Assembly (NCBI RefSeq): GCF_905220415.1
Contig: NC_059568.1
Span: 12,276,001 to 12,340,000 of the forward strand
Direction of reading: 5' to 3'
Length of the DNA: 64,000 bases
Source of the DNA: Colias croceus
Lineage: Eukaryota; Arthropoda; Insecta; Lepidoptera; Pieridae
Below the pieces are notes generated by a model that searched no databases, was not told where the DNA came from, and saw nothing but the letters and a program-made list of their open reading frames with translations. How positions within the stretch are numbered: position 1 is the stretch's first letter; each line of letters opens with the position of its first letter. Below are positions 1 to 14,800 of the stretch, piece by piece. The position numbers and the translations under genes are program-made.

Positions 1-2719
1 GGTTTCATTTTTATTTGTATGTATATAGATAGATTTGATGTTCAAATATTTGTTGTAATTCTCTCGAGTAAATAAATTTCTTTGAAGTGTTATTCAGTGG
101 TTTGTTTGTATCAATAACGATATTAAATTATGTTTGTTATGTTATTGAATTTTGGTAAAGTACTTGTATACAGAGCGCGCGTTTATGAGTAGGCGTTTGA
201 AAGGCACGATTGCTATAAATACAAAGAAAATTCATTTGACATTTTCGTGTTATATAAAAATATGTGATGGTAGATTTTATTTAAAATAGCAGACACACGT
301 AGGAGTGCAGACAAATTGTGGTTATTCTTCACGTACGATGTTCTATCGCGATGCTACAATTGTCTCGACTTACGGACAAAGACCGTATAATGCGTGTATT
401 ACTCCCGACTAGAGACAAATGTTTTTAGTATAATACGTCTTGCAAGGAGATTTCGTTTATTAAAACAAATACTGAATTACTACCACGTCTGTATATACAC
501 TCCTACTAAATCGATTCTCAGAAATATATCTCTATTGGATAATCGAATAATGAAAGGTCTAATAAATACAAGGTAGGGGTAATATTTACCTTGGGAAATA
601 TTTGTTTTATTTATCTACATATCAACTGTGTATCAACTATCAACATACATACAACAACATACCTACATATTAAAAAAAATTATTAACCTCTGTTCGTCTG
701 ATAGCTATAACCAGTTTTAACACGTAAAAGTTCAATTAAACGGTACACATAACGTCGATAAAATATTATCGAGTTTTGAGATGGACTTGAAAAATAGTTA
801 ATAGTAAAAGCCTAATTGTGTTGAGAATGGTCATAAAGTCATGCCAAAAACATCATCGAGGATGTTATATGATCTTTTATTTTACAATACATTACTCAGT
901 CGAATAAAATCTGATTACGTAATCCATTTAGTAGTAATTTGCAAATGTAAAATTACGGCCTAGCAAATTCTATAACGTTTTGGATTCCGTTTCGGGAACA
1001 AAGCTGCTTGATTCATTAGGATTTTCATGAGCTTTGTCGAAATCAATTATTGGGAACTTGGTTATAACTCATACCAACTTGAATTCGAAAATACTTGGCT
1101 AAAGGAAAAGAGAATTATGTCTGTACGTCTTCAAATATGTATAATGTACGCTGATGCAGTCCGGTATTTCTTTATTTCAATTTCAGGCTTCGGTATGAGT
1201 ATTGCGAATTGCGATATATATTTTATAAAGCTCGAATATTTGATTAGTTATTTCGAATATTTTGAAGTTCTCTCGATAAATTTTTAACAATAATAATGAA
1301 CGTATTGTATCCTCGTGGAATGTGTCTTTGCAATGGGAGCATTAGAATTATGGGCTCATGATGATGATTATGATAAATACTGAACGTTCCATGATAAATT
1401 AAAAAAATATATATTAATTTACACTTTGTACTTATAAATTTATAAACTGAGACCGTCCATTTGTTGAAAACAATTATTGTTGTAAAATAATCTAACCTTT
1501 GCGTTGTACTTTAATTATTTGAAGTTTACAATTGTGTTTATTCCATTTAAATTCAAAATTGTTTATTCTCGACAAAAGCATTCGCTATTCTGTACTTAAT
1601 TCAAAGATCAAAGTATGCGTCGAAGTTTAAACCGATGAAAATACTTCACGGTGTGCGGTAAATACAAGACCTCCTGGAACGCGCGGGAATTAATTTAAAA
1701 CTAGTCTTATTCGTTCAGGCTCTGCGGCTACATCTAGTGATTTAATATTTCCTTTGTAAGCTTCACTTTTTAATTACAACCTGCACGTTCCAAGGTGCAA
1801 CTAGAACATAACTGCGGGAAGAGATTCTAAGAATGTAAATTGTATGCATTTAAGATTTGCGCCACTTTGCTTTTAGTAATTGCTTAATGTCTTCTTTACG
1901 TTTTACAAAGTACAGTGAAACAGAACCTTGCAATTAATGTATGCATAGAATAAGATTGTAAATAAAGTTTAAATAATAAAGATTTGTTTAACATTAACTT
2001 TTACTTTGCATAATAAATACATAGGTATTATGGTATAAGATAGCTATAGATAAATGATGGGTGATTAAGCGAATTAATAATTTGCTATTGAATTCGCAGC
2101 AAATGTAACGAACCACTAATCTATTGCATTGAAGCGCATTCGTGGAGCGATCCGTTTAATTACTGCTCAATACAAGGATCTGTAATACTCGATGGACTCG
2201 TCTGAAATGATATAATCCGACCAAATTCCTATTCCGACGTGAACCAAGCTCTTCGATTAACAATTATTGGATGAATGCGATTTATGCGCGTATAGATTGC
2301 GTATTTAATTATTAAATCGATCTACTACAAAAATACTATCCAGTCTTTTCATCCGATTAAAAGTGATATAATTCGTATTTGTGATACGTAGAAACGAAAT
2401 TCTGAACGAAATTGAAATACAACCTATTAGCTTCTCATCTACACTCTCTATTATAATTTTACCTCAAATATAATATTGTCAATCAGAAGATAACATAATA
2501 TAATAATTTGGTTCGTTTGATGTGAATAAATACTTTCCGCATTAATACGCCGTAGGCGTACCGCCTTATTTTGGAATTGAATTTGAAATGTCATATCAAA
2601 ATTGATTCTATTATAAAGGGCCAAGTTATATTTTGTGATGTAATGGGTTTTGATAAGGTTCTGACGTCTTAGACTTATTGGTGACAGATTGATATAGGAA
2701 ATTAAATTTTATTCACTAG
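1..2719. other. Non-coding AT-rich stretch, probably intron of the unnamed plus-strand gene
   Basis: I see no exon or recognisable repeat here. The next exon (2720) begins with two bases of a split codon, so coding exons must exist further upstream. They probably lie outside the window, which makes this stretch intronic by inference. Confidence 0.45.
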
Positions 2720-2845
2720 GTGCTACAGACGATGATAGTTTAGCAGCGTTTGCGCGGGCATCGGCGCCGCGGACCGAAAGGCTGCGGCAGCGGTACGGGC
2801 AAGAGTCGCAGCCTGTTAGTAGTGACGATGAACATGATGACTATG
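2720..2845 (+). CDS. Exon 1 visible of the unnamed gene
   Basis: Acceptor ...ACTAG before 2720 and donor GTAAG at 2846. It enters with two bases of a split codon and leaves with one. It encodes 41 full codons including DDDSLAAFARASAPRTERL and SSDDEHDDY. Confidence 0.75.
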
Positions 2846-5800
2846 GTAAGTTATTTTGCAGTAGAAATATAGTTAGAACGTATCTGTTTATTTAATTATA
2901 TCATAATTTAAAATGAGTTACCAATAAAATAAAAATTGGCACTCTTGTTTTGTGTTTCAGTACTTACATAATTATGGTTGGTTCTAATTTAAGGTTTGCC
3001 TTAACTTACCAAAATATAAATCAAAATTGTGTTCTATTTTTCTTCTTGCTTACGTACCTACTTAAAGCGTACCTGCTTACGTACCTATATGCAAATTATT
3101 AACTTTACGTTCCTTGATTTGCAAAAAGATTGTTAAATTAATCGAATATTTTTTATAACGCCCCAGCTTACGCCCAATATAGCACTGGAATATTTCGAGA
3201 TACATTTTCGATATAATGAGCATAATGTAGGATGGATGTATTGTGTATGTTTCGTATGAATTAAATATTCATATTCTTTAGTATTTCATGTATTTCTTTT
3301 ATATATTGTATATTTTTACGGACACGCAGGGAATTCCATGCTTAATGTTCAAAGGCTTTTTCAAATCAATCCTTATTTCCGGCGCGTCTCTGAGCAACCA
3401 ACCAACGCACGTTTCACAATACGACAGTACAATATAAAATATAATGCTACATTCATAAAAATGCCAATAATATATTATTTGATCTCGGAATAATTAGCCT
3501 TATGTAACATAATACAGATCGAATACTTCACGTTCAATCTTCTTCGATATACAATACGTCGGAACATAATTGATCGCCTACAATGATGTAATGCGGGCCG
3601 ATCACGGAGGGTCGACTCGTCTTCCACTCGTCTTTCTTTTGCACTATCCATGCAGGAAATGTATTTCTTACTTTGAGTCGTAGGAAAAGTGATCGGGCAA
3701 AAGGACAATCGAATAATTTACTTTACAACTCTCTCGAAGTCAACTAACTAATTAACTTCTCGGTGACCCTGATCATTCTTTAGAATCGACTCTTTGTTGT
3801 TTTTATGTTCCAGTTCTAGACGAGATAAGATTTCTCTTTCGATGTCACAAAAACCGTCTTTGTGCAAGCTGAACATTTGAACAGATCAAATGGATGTCTT
3901 TTCATCGTCCGATACTCGATCGAGTCAAATCACAGATACAACTCAATCTAATTTTATAGGAACTCTTTTGTAACTTGCCTGGTTGCCGCATGTCGCAATG
4001 CTAACAAATTAGAAAAGTTTTCAAATGGTAAATTATTAAGTATTACCTACATTTTTAGAAGCGAGTTTAGATACACAGAATTAATGAAGTAAGTATTAGA
4101 CATAATTACTTTTCTAGGGTAAATGGCTAGTTAAGCCATTTCTAGTAATTCTCATATTTAACAGCGTTAACAGGCTCGAATATTGTAAATATTAATTAAA
4201 GATTTATTGAATTTTACTCATAATATCAATTCCCCTAACTACTTGGCGAATTGTCGTCAATAACTATATTCACATTATTCCATATCAGAATTCGTTAGTT
4301 TGATTCTAACTTTACTTTGCCCCGTTTTATCCGCTGTTCTCCATCGCGTTCCGAACTGATTTAAACTTATAGGTAACACACTATACAGCGCGGTCGAATT
4401 CCAACTAACTTTTCAAGGAAACCTGTTTGACACAACTTTTATAGTTCTTTTCTCAGCGCAACTTGCTAACAAAGTTATCAAATAGGGATTAGGACTTTTT
4501 CATGTACACACCAGAAACAAGAAGGTCTTAATGCTTTTAAACTACGTATAGGTTTCCACCGGCGGCCAGCAGTCCGCGGTATAGCGGTGAAGCAACAGCT
4601 GGGAGCCTCTGACGACATGCTGCAGCAGATGCAGAACGAACTGCAGCCCACGCCCAGTTCGACGCCCATGCAGATGCCGTCGCACGCTTGCCAGCGGACC
4701 ACTAGCGCGAACTACGCGTGGCCGTACTACTCGGAGGCGAACTTGAACTCGCGGCCGCAGAGCAGAGCCAGTGTTAATACTAATTGGTAAGTTTTGTTTT
4801 GTTTAGCTAATTGTTTGTTAAGGATTGGTATAGGCACAGAATAATAACTAGAGGCTAGCTACAAATCAAAGTTAGTAGCTAGTCCAATTTATTGTTTCTT
4901 TTTCTTTACCTATAACTACTAAGAAAATAAACTTTACTAAAAGAAAAAGAAACAAATTTGATCTCTGTGCTCTGTGCTCTCTTGTGTGTTGAATTCGTCT
5001 TTGATCCCAAACGCGGTTTTACTATCAATAAAACATCGACAAATATTTTGATAAAAATTCATGAGGTAGCATGGAAGTGCGCCGAGTCAGTTGTTAAAAA
5101 TAAATAGATTTGTTTGTATTGCAACGAAAACACATTCTATGTTATAGGTTTATAAATTTTTTGCTGTTTTTTACACTATACCAAAATAAATAAAATGTTT
5201 TTATTTGATTTTGTTATAAAAATGTGGTTTACTATTAGTTATTATACGGGCAGCTGTTTTAATGATCACTAAATTATAATGACGCACATATGATACAAAG
5301 TCTATGCATATTTGAACAAAGCGTCTTCGTGCTCGAGCTAAAATTCGATGGCTGTCGGCAGTCGTTAAGCCAAGTCAAACATATTGGATGCATTATTATT
5401 AACAAGCGCTGTTAGTTGAACCGGGACAAAGGCTAAAGAAATTAGCCTGTCATTCGAGAATAATGACGCTGTACACTGGTAAAGGAATTTTCATAATCGT
5501 TTAAGTGGTTTTTGTCTAGCTTTTGATGAAAATGAATACAAAATGTAAAATTTTAGCGCATTTAAGTTTTTTGTTTCACAAAGCCTTGAACTATGCTCGG
5601 ATATATTTACGTCGCTGGATGCACGTATTTTTTTCGCAACAAAACGTTTTTTAGTAAAAAGTGAACATCCGCAGTTGCGCTGTCAAATACGTAATCAGAG
5701 TCAATCCGCGTGTGAAACCTTCCGGATCCGCACTAGGGCTGAAAACTGAAAACGTTCCGTTACAATAAAACTGGCTCGTTTTGTATCGCCCACGCAAATG

Positions 5801-8800
5801 GCCTATGCGGGAAAGAATATGGGTTAAACGGGTATTAGAAGCGTAGTAGCTGGTGGAATTGCGAAAATAGCATGTTATTTTTATTCTGCGTATATGCTTC
5901 AAGGAAGAATTGTTCTATTGACTTTATTAAGAACTCTATATAAGTTATACTGCTAATATATTCAATATAATAATTGGGTTAAAGTAATTAAATACTGAAA
6001 GCATTCAGCTTGCCGATATAAAGTTACATGTAGACCAAACAACCTGTGTCCATAGTTTAAGCATAAGAGTACACTTCGATGTTCAAACTGGGCGATGTGT
6101 TTAAACCAATTTAAACAATTACTAAATGCTTTACTTGTGTGCCAAACAATGGAACCTAAAATAAATTTTGCCTTAATCCGATATAAATCTCCACTGAATA
6201 CAAACTAACAAGTTTTAAGCTTTATGCTTTTAGTGTGTTATGAAGCTGTTGCGTTAATGTACATGTGCTCTTATTATTACTTTGTAATAGTTTTAATGTT
6301 AAATTTAAGCAGTATACAGTAAAGTTTGCTTTGGATAATAAAGAGCACTTTAATTGGCGCATTTTTAAGTAGAATGCTCCATTTTTGATGAGTAGAATAA
6401 ATATTTTATAGCAGGTGCTTTGCTATTATTGTCCTATAGTAAAACGAGTCATTTTTGTGCCCTTAAAAGGGACACACCCCGGATCAATGGGACAGAATGA
6501 CTTGCACTTGACAAGTATACCGAGATTACTAGACATGTTTTTCAAAAAAAACGTAGAATCATTCCGTACATACATACCGAACATTTTCGTAATGACTTTC
6601 AGTTTACGAGTTGTTTTAGTTTGAAATAAATAAATGAGATAGCAAAATATTTTGTTAAAACAAACTTCCAAATCGTTTTTCCCCTCGTCCAGAATAACAT
6701 CAATTTGTAATTAAGGTTTTGTTGATTTCCAACTCAGAGGCACGAATTTAATGAATATTTTTTATTACGAGATATATTTTAACCTTATAATTAAGTCCCG
6801 TAATCCCGTTGGTGCTGGGCTAAAAAGCGACAAATACTTACAGAGTTAGTGGAGAGCTTCGCCGCGGATTGTGTCAAGCTTGCGCCGGAAAATTTACCTT
6901 GCGCTCTTAATACAGTTAAAACCCTGATATACAGATAGAAAACTCCTACGATATTCAATTAAAAGCAACGCTGAGCCGACGTATATGAAACTAGACTTGA
7001 GTACAAAATAGAAAAAGCCAGTTTTGCAGCAACTACGTGAAGTAATCCATTAGACTCGAGTGAAACGCTTTGTATTATTTGTTTTACACATATCAATCTA
7101 CTTTAGCTACGTTCTATTAAAAACCAATAAATAAGCGAACATTTTTAAAATGTAAACGAAGAGAAGTCAACAAATATGTGCCCATATTTTATTTATTATA
7201 ACGTTTTCTACGAATCAAAAAGTTGTTTACAATACAGGCGTTTAACTTCAATTAAGTGAACCGGTTAGGGTTGTACGTGCGGTAGTACATGCGGTATTGA
7301 TAAAAATAACACGATTCTCCGAAAATAAAAAATGTAAATGTGTTTTATTGAAAATAATATTTCAAACTCCAAACTAATAACTTGCCATCGATTTTGCTTA
7401 ACATGTTCTTTGACACATTTTAAGGTTTTATTAGTGAAATTCGAGACTAGAGCTTTGAGCAAATTGTTTTGGGCTCTTTGAGAATCTGATTTCGAAGGTA
7501 TAATATGAAATACTTGGGTAATATTTGCCTTGGGTAACTTCGACCAAAGTACTCAATTTAGCTATCACTATGGCTGAAACATGAGCCTTTTCTCATTTAA
7601 TATAAATTGACTTAATAAAATAAATTTGAATGTATGTATTCGCAAATTATAATATGCATAAAACTTACGAACTTAGATGAGTTCATATTAGCGATATTAT
7701 CTCTTGAGATTAAAATTAATTCAGTCCATGCGTTGTTATAATGTATAATTTCTCTGACATAATCCGTTATAAGCGGTAATTACAATAATATTGTGAATCT
7801 TAATCGGAACCTTTTATTTTTATTATATATATTATCTTAATACAAAGATCATTAGGATAAATAAAATATGAGAAAATAATAGGTATGTTTCTTAAATAAA
7901 TACAAAGGTGTTATAAGTAAGTATAATAAAGTTTTGATCATAGCGTCTAGAGTCTAGACAGTTTGAAATGCGTAGGTCGTTGTCTCCAATTAATTCGATA
8001 ATACGGTTCAAAAAACTGGCTTATCTTTTAATGCGAGATAAAAGTGCCACGTTTATTACTTTTTAAACCACACATTTTGTTCACAGTCGCTAACAGCTTT
8101 GTCTCGTATTAATAAGATTCATATGAAAAGTTTTCAGGCGGTAGTAAGCGTGATATTTTAATGAGTTTTTTATTAATTAGATAATACAAACGAACATTAA
8201 TTTAGGCCGTTATATTTTTAATTTACCACAATTAACCTAACGTACCTACGTGTTAATTGAAAGTAATGTGTATAGGTCTACTGCAATTTTAATTAAATTT
8301 ATTATACCTCCGCAGTCCGCACGTGAGCAGAAAAGTTTAGTTCAATTTTCTTCTTCACAGCGATAAAAGGAAGTTTATAGGAGACGATGAAAATAATGGA
8401 CGTATTGTTTAATAAAAATGGAAGATGCTTATAAAGATGACATTGTAGCCATGTAGCTAAGCGATTGTTGCTCGCTCGGGTTTCAAGGACGGCGTTTGTG
8501 TGCGCAGTACTCAGTCTCGGCTGCTGGGACATGATGCAAAACGTTTTACTATTTTATGTTTTAAATTTAAACTAGCTTACCGCCCGCTGCTTCGCCCGCT
8601 TTGTCTAAAACCATAATTTATTAAATTATATACTAAAACCTTCCTCTTGAATCACTCTATCGTATAATATTTCAGACGTCACAGATTTCGGAAAATTCAT
8701 AATACAACATTCATATTATATTAAATTTACTGCAAAAAACCTCAAAAAAGGCTATATTTCGTCAATATTGCCTAAACATCTAAGCATTTGTAAAATCTGC

Positions 8801-11800
8801 CAAACGCTGCGTTGAAAGTTACTTGTATAATTATTGTTTAGATATTTCCACGCTGCTTCACGTGAATTTATTTATATTATAAGTTAGCAATTTCAACACG
8901 ATTCAACATTTTTTGTGTTTGTTTTTGGGAAAAACATAACCTATATTATATATACCTGTCACTTTAATTTCTATAAAGTTCTTAGTAACTTATGTACCTA
9001 TAGATGTGGGGAACTTTTATACTATTTTGTCAACATTTTTCCTTTCCATACAGTATTTTTGTTTTGATGCGAAATAAATAATAAAAAGGTAAGCCTATAT
9101 CGATGACGATTCCAAAGTCTGCTAGTAATTAGTTATTTCAAGTGTAAACCTTCCAACTTCCAGTCTACGGACGGACAGTGAGACTTACCTTTCCAATGTC
9201 CATTAGGCCTATACACTAAATGCGCTTACGATAAGCTCTTCAAAGGATCCCGTACATTCCGGGTTTCAAGTTAAATGAGTGTAATGCCTTAGTACCTATT
9301 ACCTACAGGTTGGCAATTAGAATTGTCGAGACATCTGTAATTTGTGAATTATTAAATTGATTATTTTTATATGTATAATAAATTCTATAAAATTATTAAT
9401 AAAACCGGACTAGGCTTTAATGGATTTGATCTAAGTACACGCTTAGCCTTCCTTTCTTCCTTTCTCCCAGTGGAATTGGAGTGGATAAAAATATACGATG
9501 TTATCTTTCGTTATAATGCTAAAATTTTTGCTACACCTAATTGAATATGAACGATGTTATACTTTGTTAAGATATAGAAGTCTCTCCGTACTATAAAGAT
9601 ATCCTCGTATGTAAGTAATAGCGTACTTTGTCCATTATTATGACGATATTTTACGGTAACTGCTCAAAAACACAGCCATAACTCGCGTAGATGTCTCACA
9701 TTTCATTCCTTTCAGGTCTACGAAATCTTCAGATTACGTCACAGGTCGACAATGCAGCACTACGCCGGTGCCCCAACAACACACGGACGCATGTTACGCA
9801 CACGCTCAAAACATGGCCACGTACACACACTATCAACAACATCGGCAACAACAGCAACAGGAAAATATGTACAGAAATTGTTCTCTCTACGCAAACATTG
9901 GGTGAGTTTTTCTCCATGCTTAAGGGCCTCGCTAGCGAAGAGTAAAAACGATCCATCTGTTCAGAACGTATCTAAATGTGGATCAAAAAGTTCGACACAC
10001 ATAACGTGATGCGTTCTAGTTATATAAATTCTAAAGTGTATATAAGTAACTCTATTTAGAAACGTATTTCCTAAAAATAAAAAGACGTGTGGCACTCGGG
10101 GAATGCCGCGGTAAAGCTATTGCATGCTATGCCTTCAAGCCACACCTCCGCCCGTCGGAGTGGGGAGCGTGAGGTTTTTTCGTTACGGAATTTCTCGATT
10201 CGGTCCCCACGCTCAAGGCCCGCGATTTCTATCGCTATAGCTTCTGCTATGCAATAGCTTAAAATAGAATAAAACTTTCCAAAAGACGAACAAAAATCGA
10301 GATTAAAGTGAATCCCAAATGTCAATGCAACGGGAGCAAATAAACCACAGCGTAGCAATTTGCAGAAGTTAAACCAATAACTATTCTAAAATTACCATGT
10401 AAAGCGTTAATTACTGACATCGCGTTGAACGCATTTAGCTCGCGTCCAATAAATTTCCTGCTAATATAACGCGAGTTTCCGCTCAATGATGCGGCGGTGT
10501 ATTTTGCACCGGGCGTTATGGAGAAACCTTTTCAGTTAGTTAACATTGTTGTTCTTAGGGATCCGTATCTAAAGGGTATAATTATGTTATTGCAATGATG
10601 GTTCAGTGGTGAAGATTTCGGACTTCAAATCGATAAGCTGGGGGTTCGAGACCAGGCGAGCGTGCAGGACATAATTTTTTTTAGCATCCCAGCAGTGAGA
10701 AACCTTAGAGCATTAAGGGAACGTATATGGGCTGATGATGATGATCAAAACGGTGCTCTATTAATAATACTTGTTTAGGCTATCTGTTTCTTCGTCACCG
10801 ACTGCATCTCATACAGTGACAGCAGTAACAGTTGAAACTTTAAAAAACAGTGTATTTCTGTTGCCACTATAACAAACAGTACTATGATAGATAAAGTTAA
10901 GCAACGGCGAGCACGGCCATAACTTAAATGTTCTTTTTTAAAGAAATATGTTATTTATATAGAACAAAAAAAATGCTATTTAGCTTAAAAATTAAAAAAA
11001 ATAACAATAAATTTTTTTTATTACTTTAAGATACACGTCAATTATACATTTTACATGTCCTTATTACTACGGAACCCTTAACCATTATGAACAACTCGCA
11101 CATGACGTATATTGCGTCACTTCCAGTTGTTCGGACAGCAGCCAAGAGCTGTACAGTTCGCAAACGAGCTCCGAACAAACGTCACCAGTGCGGTCCCGGT
11201 GCAGGCGGCCGGAGTCACCGCCGCCGATCCGCAGCCACCATCAGCTGCTGTACGTGCCGTACAGCTCGCACTACCACTACCAGCACGAGTACAACCAGCA
11301 CTGGACGGGGAATGACTGTGAGTGAAAACACTTTTGGCTTTCTTTTTTTGGCGTGATAAAACGTTTGGTTTTATAAAAGTGTTTTCTCGTGATAAAACCT
11401 CCTTACCCCCTCTTAAGTTTATGCAGATATCATGTTATCACCGCTTTTACGCGGGAGCCACAGCTTGCAATTACAAAGACAGTCTATCTAGGTTTTCAAA
11501 TTTCATTGTTTGACATGTAAATGGTAAAGTGTTATTTCGAAAACATTAAATTTTAGTACTGAATATTTTATAAATCTATTTTGAAAAGTAATTAACTTAA
11601 AAAAGTGTAAACCCAAAAAATCCAAAATACCATTAGATTTCGTTAAAACACAAATTAAATTAAACTTGTATCAACTCAAATGATTTTATACTCATTATTT
11701 AAAGTATACCGTTGATTAATGTTTCCTCATTTTTGCAATAGAAATCATAATACTAATAAATAGAAATAATCAACTAACCTGACCTGACCTAAAAAAATTG

Positions 11801-14800
11801 CAGATTGATGAAGCTATTGAAAATAATAGACTGATGACTACACACTACCCAGTATACAGTATAAACGTATATCAAGTTTCGCTTTCATTAATTACTTAAA
11901 GTTTTTCTGGCGTTCCATTATACAATTATACAGGGTGTCCCACTGTTGGTATACTAACATCAAAGGAGCTTATAGTTTTGCATACGCTGATTACGTAAAA
12001 AATACTTATAAAATTCCACATGCAGTTTTTTTTTCAAATAGATGAATTCTTAAAACTCTATGTATACACTATATACCCATAACAAGCAACCCGCCCAGAT
12101 TTGCTACCAGCACGTGACCTATCGTTTAAGATTATGTTTTCATAGACAAAATGCTCACATTGGCGAAGCGGTATTTGCCGGCTGCGTGAAGCTAGAGAAG
12201 ATAAACATGGATTTTCAGGAAAAATTTAGCGAAAATTATTTGATGTAATTTTGTTGTTTAAGTGTTTTTTTACCTGATCAGTGTATGCAAAACTACAAGT
12301 CCCTGTCGCTTAGTATACTAATAGTGGGACATCCTGTATATTCACTATTAAACTCCGAACTATAGTAGAGCCATTTTAATAGGCAACATTTGACAGTTCA
12401 ACAAAATTCAACAACGTAACCTAGGAACGACGACATAGAATAACATGATATTTCATTTTGTTAGAACTGCACATTTGCTTAACTTTTTTCAATTACGATT
12501 ACATATTTATAATAATAATGACCGATACAAGTAATTTTAAGATTTCATTTTACTGATAAACCATCCTAAACATAATAAACAATTTCTGAATTGAAGAACT
12601 GACGTCGCTACAATTTTGTGTCAATAAACCTTTTTTCTTTTTAAATACTAGAGACGTTACTCTAAAAATCGAAATCTGACATCTAGAATCGAACGCATTG
12701 ATTACTTGTGAATAAAAATCATCATAAATTAATAAATTCGATTGACAAATGTTTCAAATCCGTATCGATTAATAGGTACACTTTAATCGATGTTTTTAAG
12801 CAGGTTACCTCTCTTCGAAGATAAAATTGATAGACGTCAAATGTTGCCTATTAAATTGGCTCGACTATAGATGTACGAATTTAATGATTAAATACTTTAT
12901 AGAAGTTAAAGTAGCGAAACTTTTGAAAAGTTCTTTGACAAATGGCAAAAAGAGCATTTAAGTTTAATTGTCTTTTAACTTAATAAGAGTATAATCAAGT
13001 AAAGGATCGCTTGAAAATTATATCTTATTCAGATACTTACACGACGTTATGATACATTAAAAAAAATCAGGTTTTATGAAATTAATTATGTATCATTATT
13101 GAAATTAACTTAGTGAGTATTATAAGAATAAAAATAGTGATTTATTTTAACCAATTTATTTATTTATTGTCCCTTGTGGTTTCATAGAAATAATATATTC
13201 TTATTAATACGTGTGTACGTACGTGTAATATACCTACTCGAAATCGTTTCTTATTATTCCCCAATGTAAACCAGAAGCTTAGTATGTGATTTGTCTCAAT
13301 TGACTAATTAATTTCTTGGTAATACAATTATTGTTTTTGTAGGTTGTAATTTTTTAAATGATAGTTAAGGGGAGTCCCTTCAGCGAAGCGGAGTAAAATT
13401 GGTTTGCAAGATCAAATTTTTCATGTATTTGTATTATATGACGCTTTTAGAAAAAAAAATCAATACACTTCAAGATATTGCCTAAAAAGTGTGCTTATTT
13501 GTTACACAACCACGTGTATTTTGCTCGATCATATAAAATCATAAAAATAGGCTAAAATAAAAATCGAAACCTAATCCTAAATCATAAATTTCATTACTAA
13601 ATAAATTATGTACTTAAATTTATTTAGTAATGAAATTTATGATTTTGCAAATAATTTTTATATATAGATATGTATTTTGATGTACATACTGCAGAAAACG
13701 TGGTAAATTTTGGTTTTCAACTGAAGCCCTGTAATTATTAAATACCTACATATTATATCTCAGAACTTAACGTTGCCACGCGTTTTCTTGACAAGCCGAC
13801 GCGACGCTAGGAGCGACTCGCGCAAACGGCGCGTTGAAATACCTCGCCTTAAATTTAAAATTATTTTATCTCCTATTTTAGAGCGGGGCCGGCGACTATT
13901 TATTGTGTACATTTGTTTATAAACCGACCTTTGCTTAAATTATACGCAGGCTATATTTTAAGATAACGATGATAAAAATTATATACATCATGTTTTTACC
14001 TATTTCATAAATTTTGAACGGACTGTGATAATATATTGTATTTTAAAATATTCATTGATATTTCGACGCATTGTGGTACTATTTTAAGTAAGAAATTGAT
14101 AAATCGACCATTTAAATATGCGACCAAAAATTACTTTCTTTTTATTTCATTTATTTCAGATAAATTTAATATCCTTAATAATTTAAGGTGTTACTAAAAT
14201 GTCGTTTAAGTGATAATAAATTATAAATTTGTAAAATAAAAGTGACAAAATATAATTATGATAGATACATTTTTATACCAATTCACAAACATTATTAAAT
14301 ATTTATTATTTTACGAATATAGATTTATCCTTAAATTCTTACTATCTGTAATATTTTTTTTATAATTTATACTGAAACTATGTGTTTGTGTAGTAGTGTT
14401 AGGTATTAAAAAAAGTTAAAGTTACTCTATTTCATGTAATAAAATGTTCGCGCTATAGACGGTCGCATGCAGCAGCCATACTACCAACAGCAGAGTCGAA
14501 GCGGGGCCAGCACGCCGCAGCCCGCGGCGCCGCAGCCGCAACGCGCTCATTATACACACCCCTTACAATTACAAGTGAGTATTTATTATTATTCATAGCT
14601 GTTATTTTTGGAACGAAGTTCTTTATCATTGCGAAAGATGGCTAAACGGAATTGCGACGTGCGCGTGTTTCACTGTCTGCCTCTCTCTCCTCTCTCTCTC
14701 TCTCATAGAACTTCGTTCCATCGGATGTGCCTTGACACCTCTCAAGTTTTTTTTTTTTTTAGATAGGTAATGGATTTTTGAAGCATTTTTTCTGATACGA

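Larger units (their letters stand above)
11318..14458 (+). other. Intron with two MITEs and a hairpin
   Basis: AT-rich intron holding the elements at 11928-12340, 12360-12870 and 13579-13645. I see nothing else. Confidence 0.5.

Noticed and set aside
10587..10755. Possible tRNA gene from box A and box B
   Set aside because: No cloverleaf with proper acceptor stem, and the unit ends in a TGA repeat, as in a SINE.
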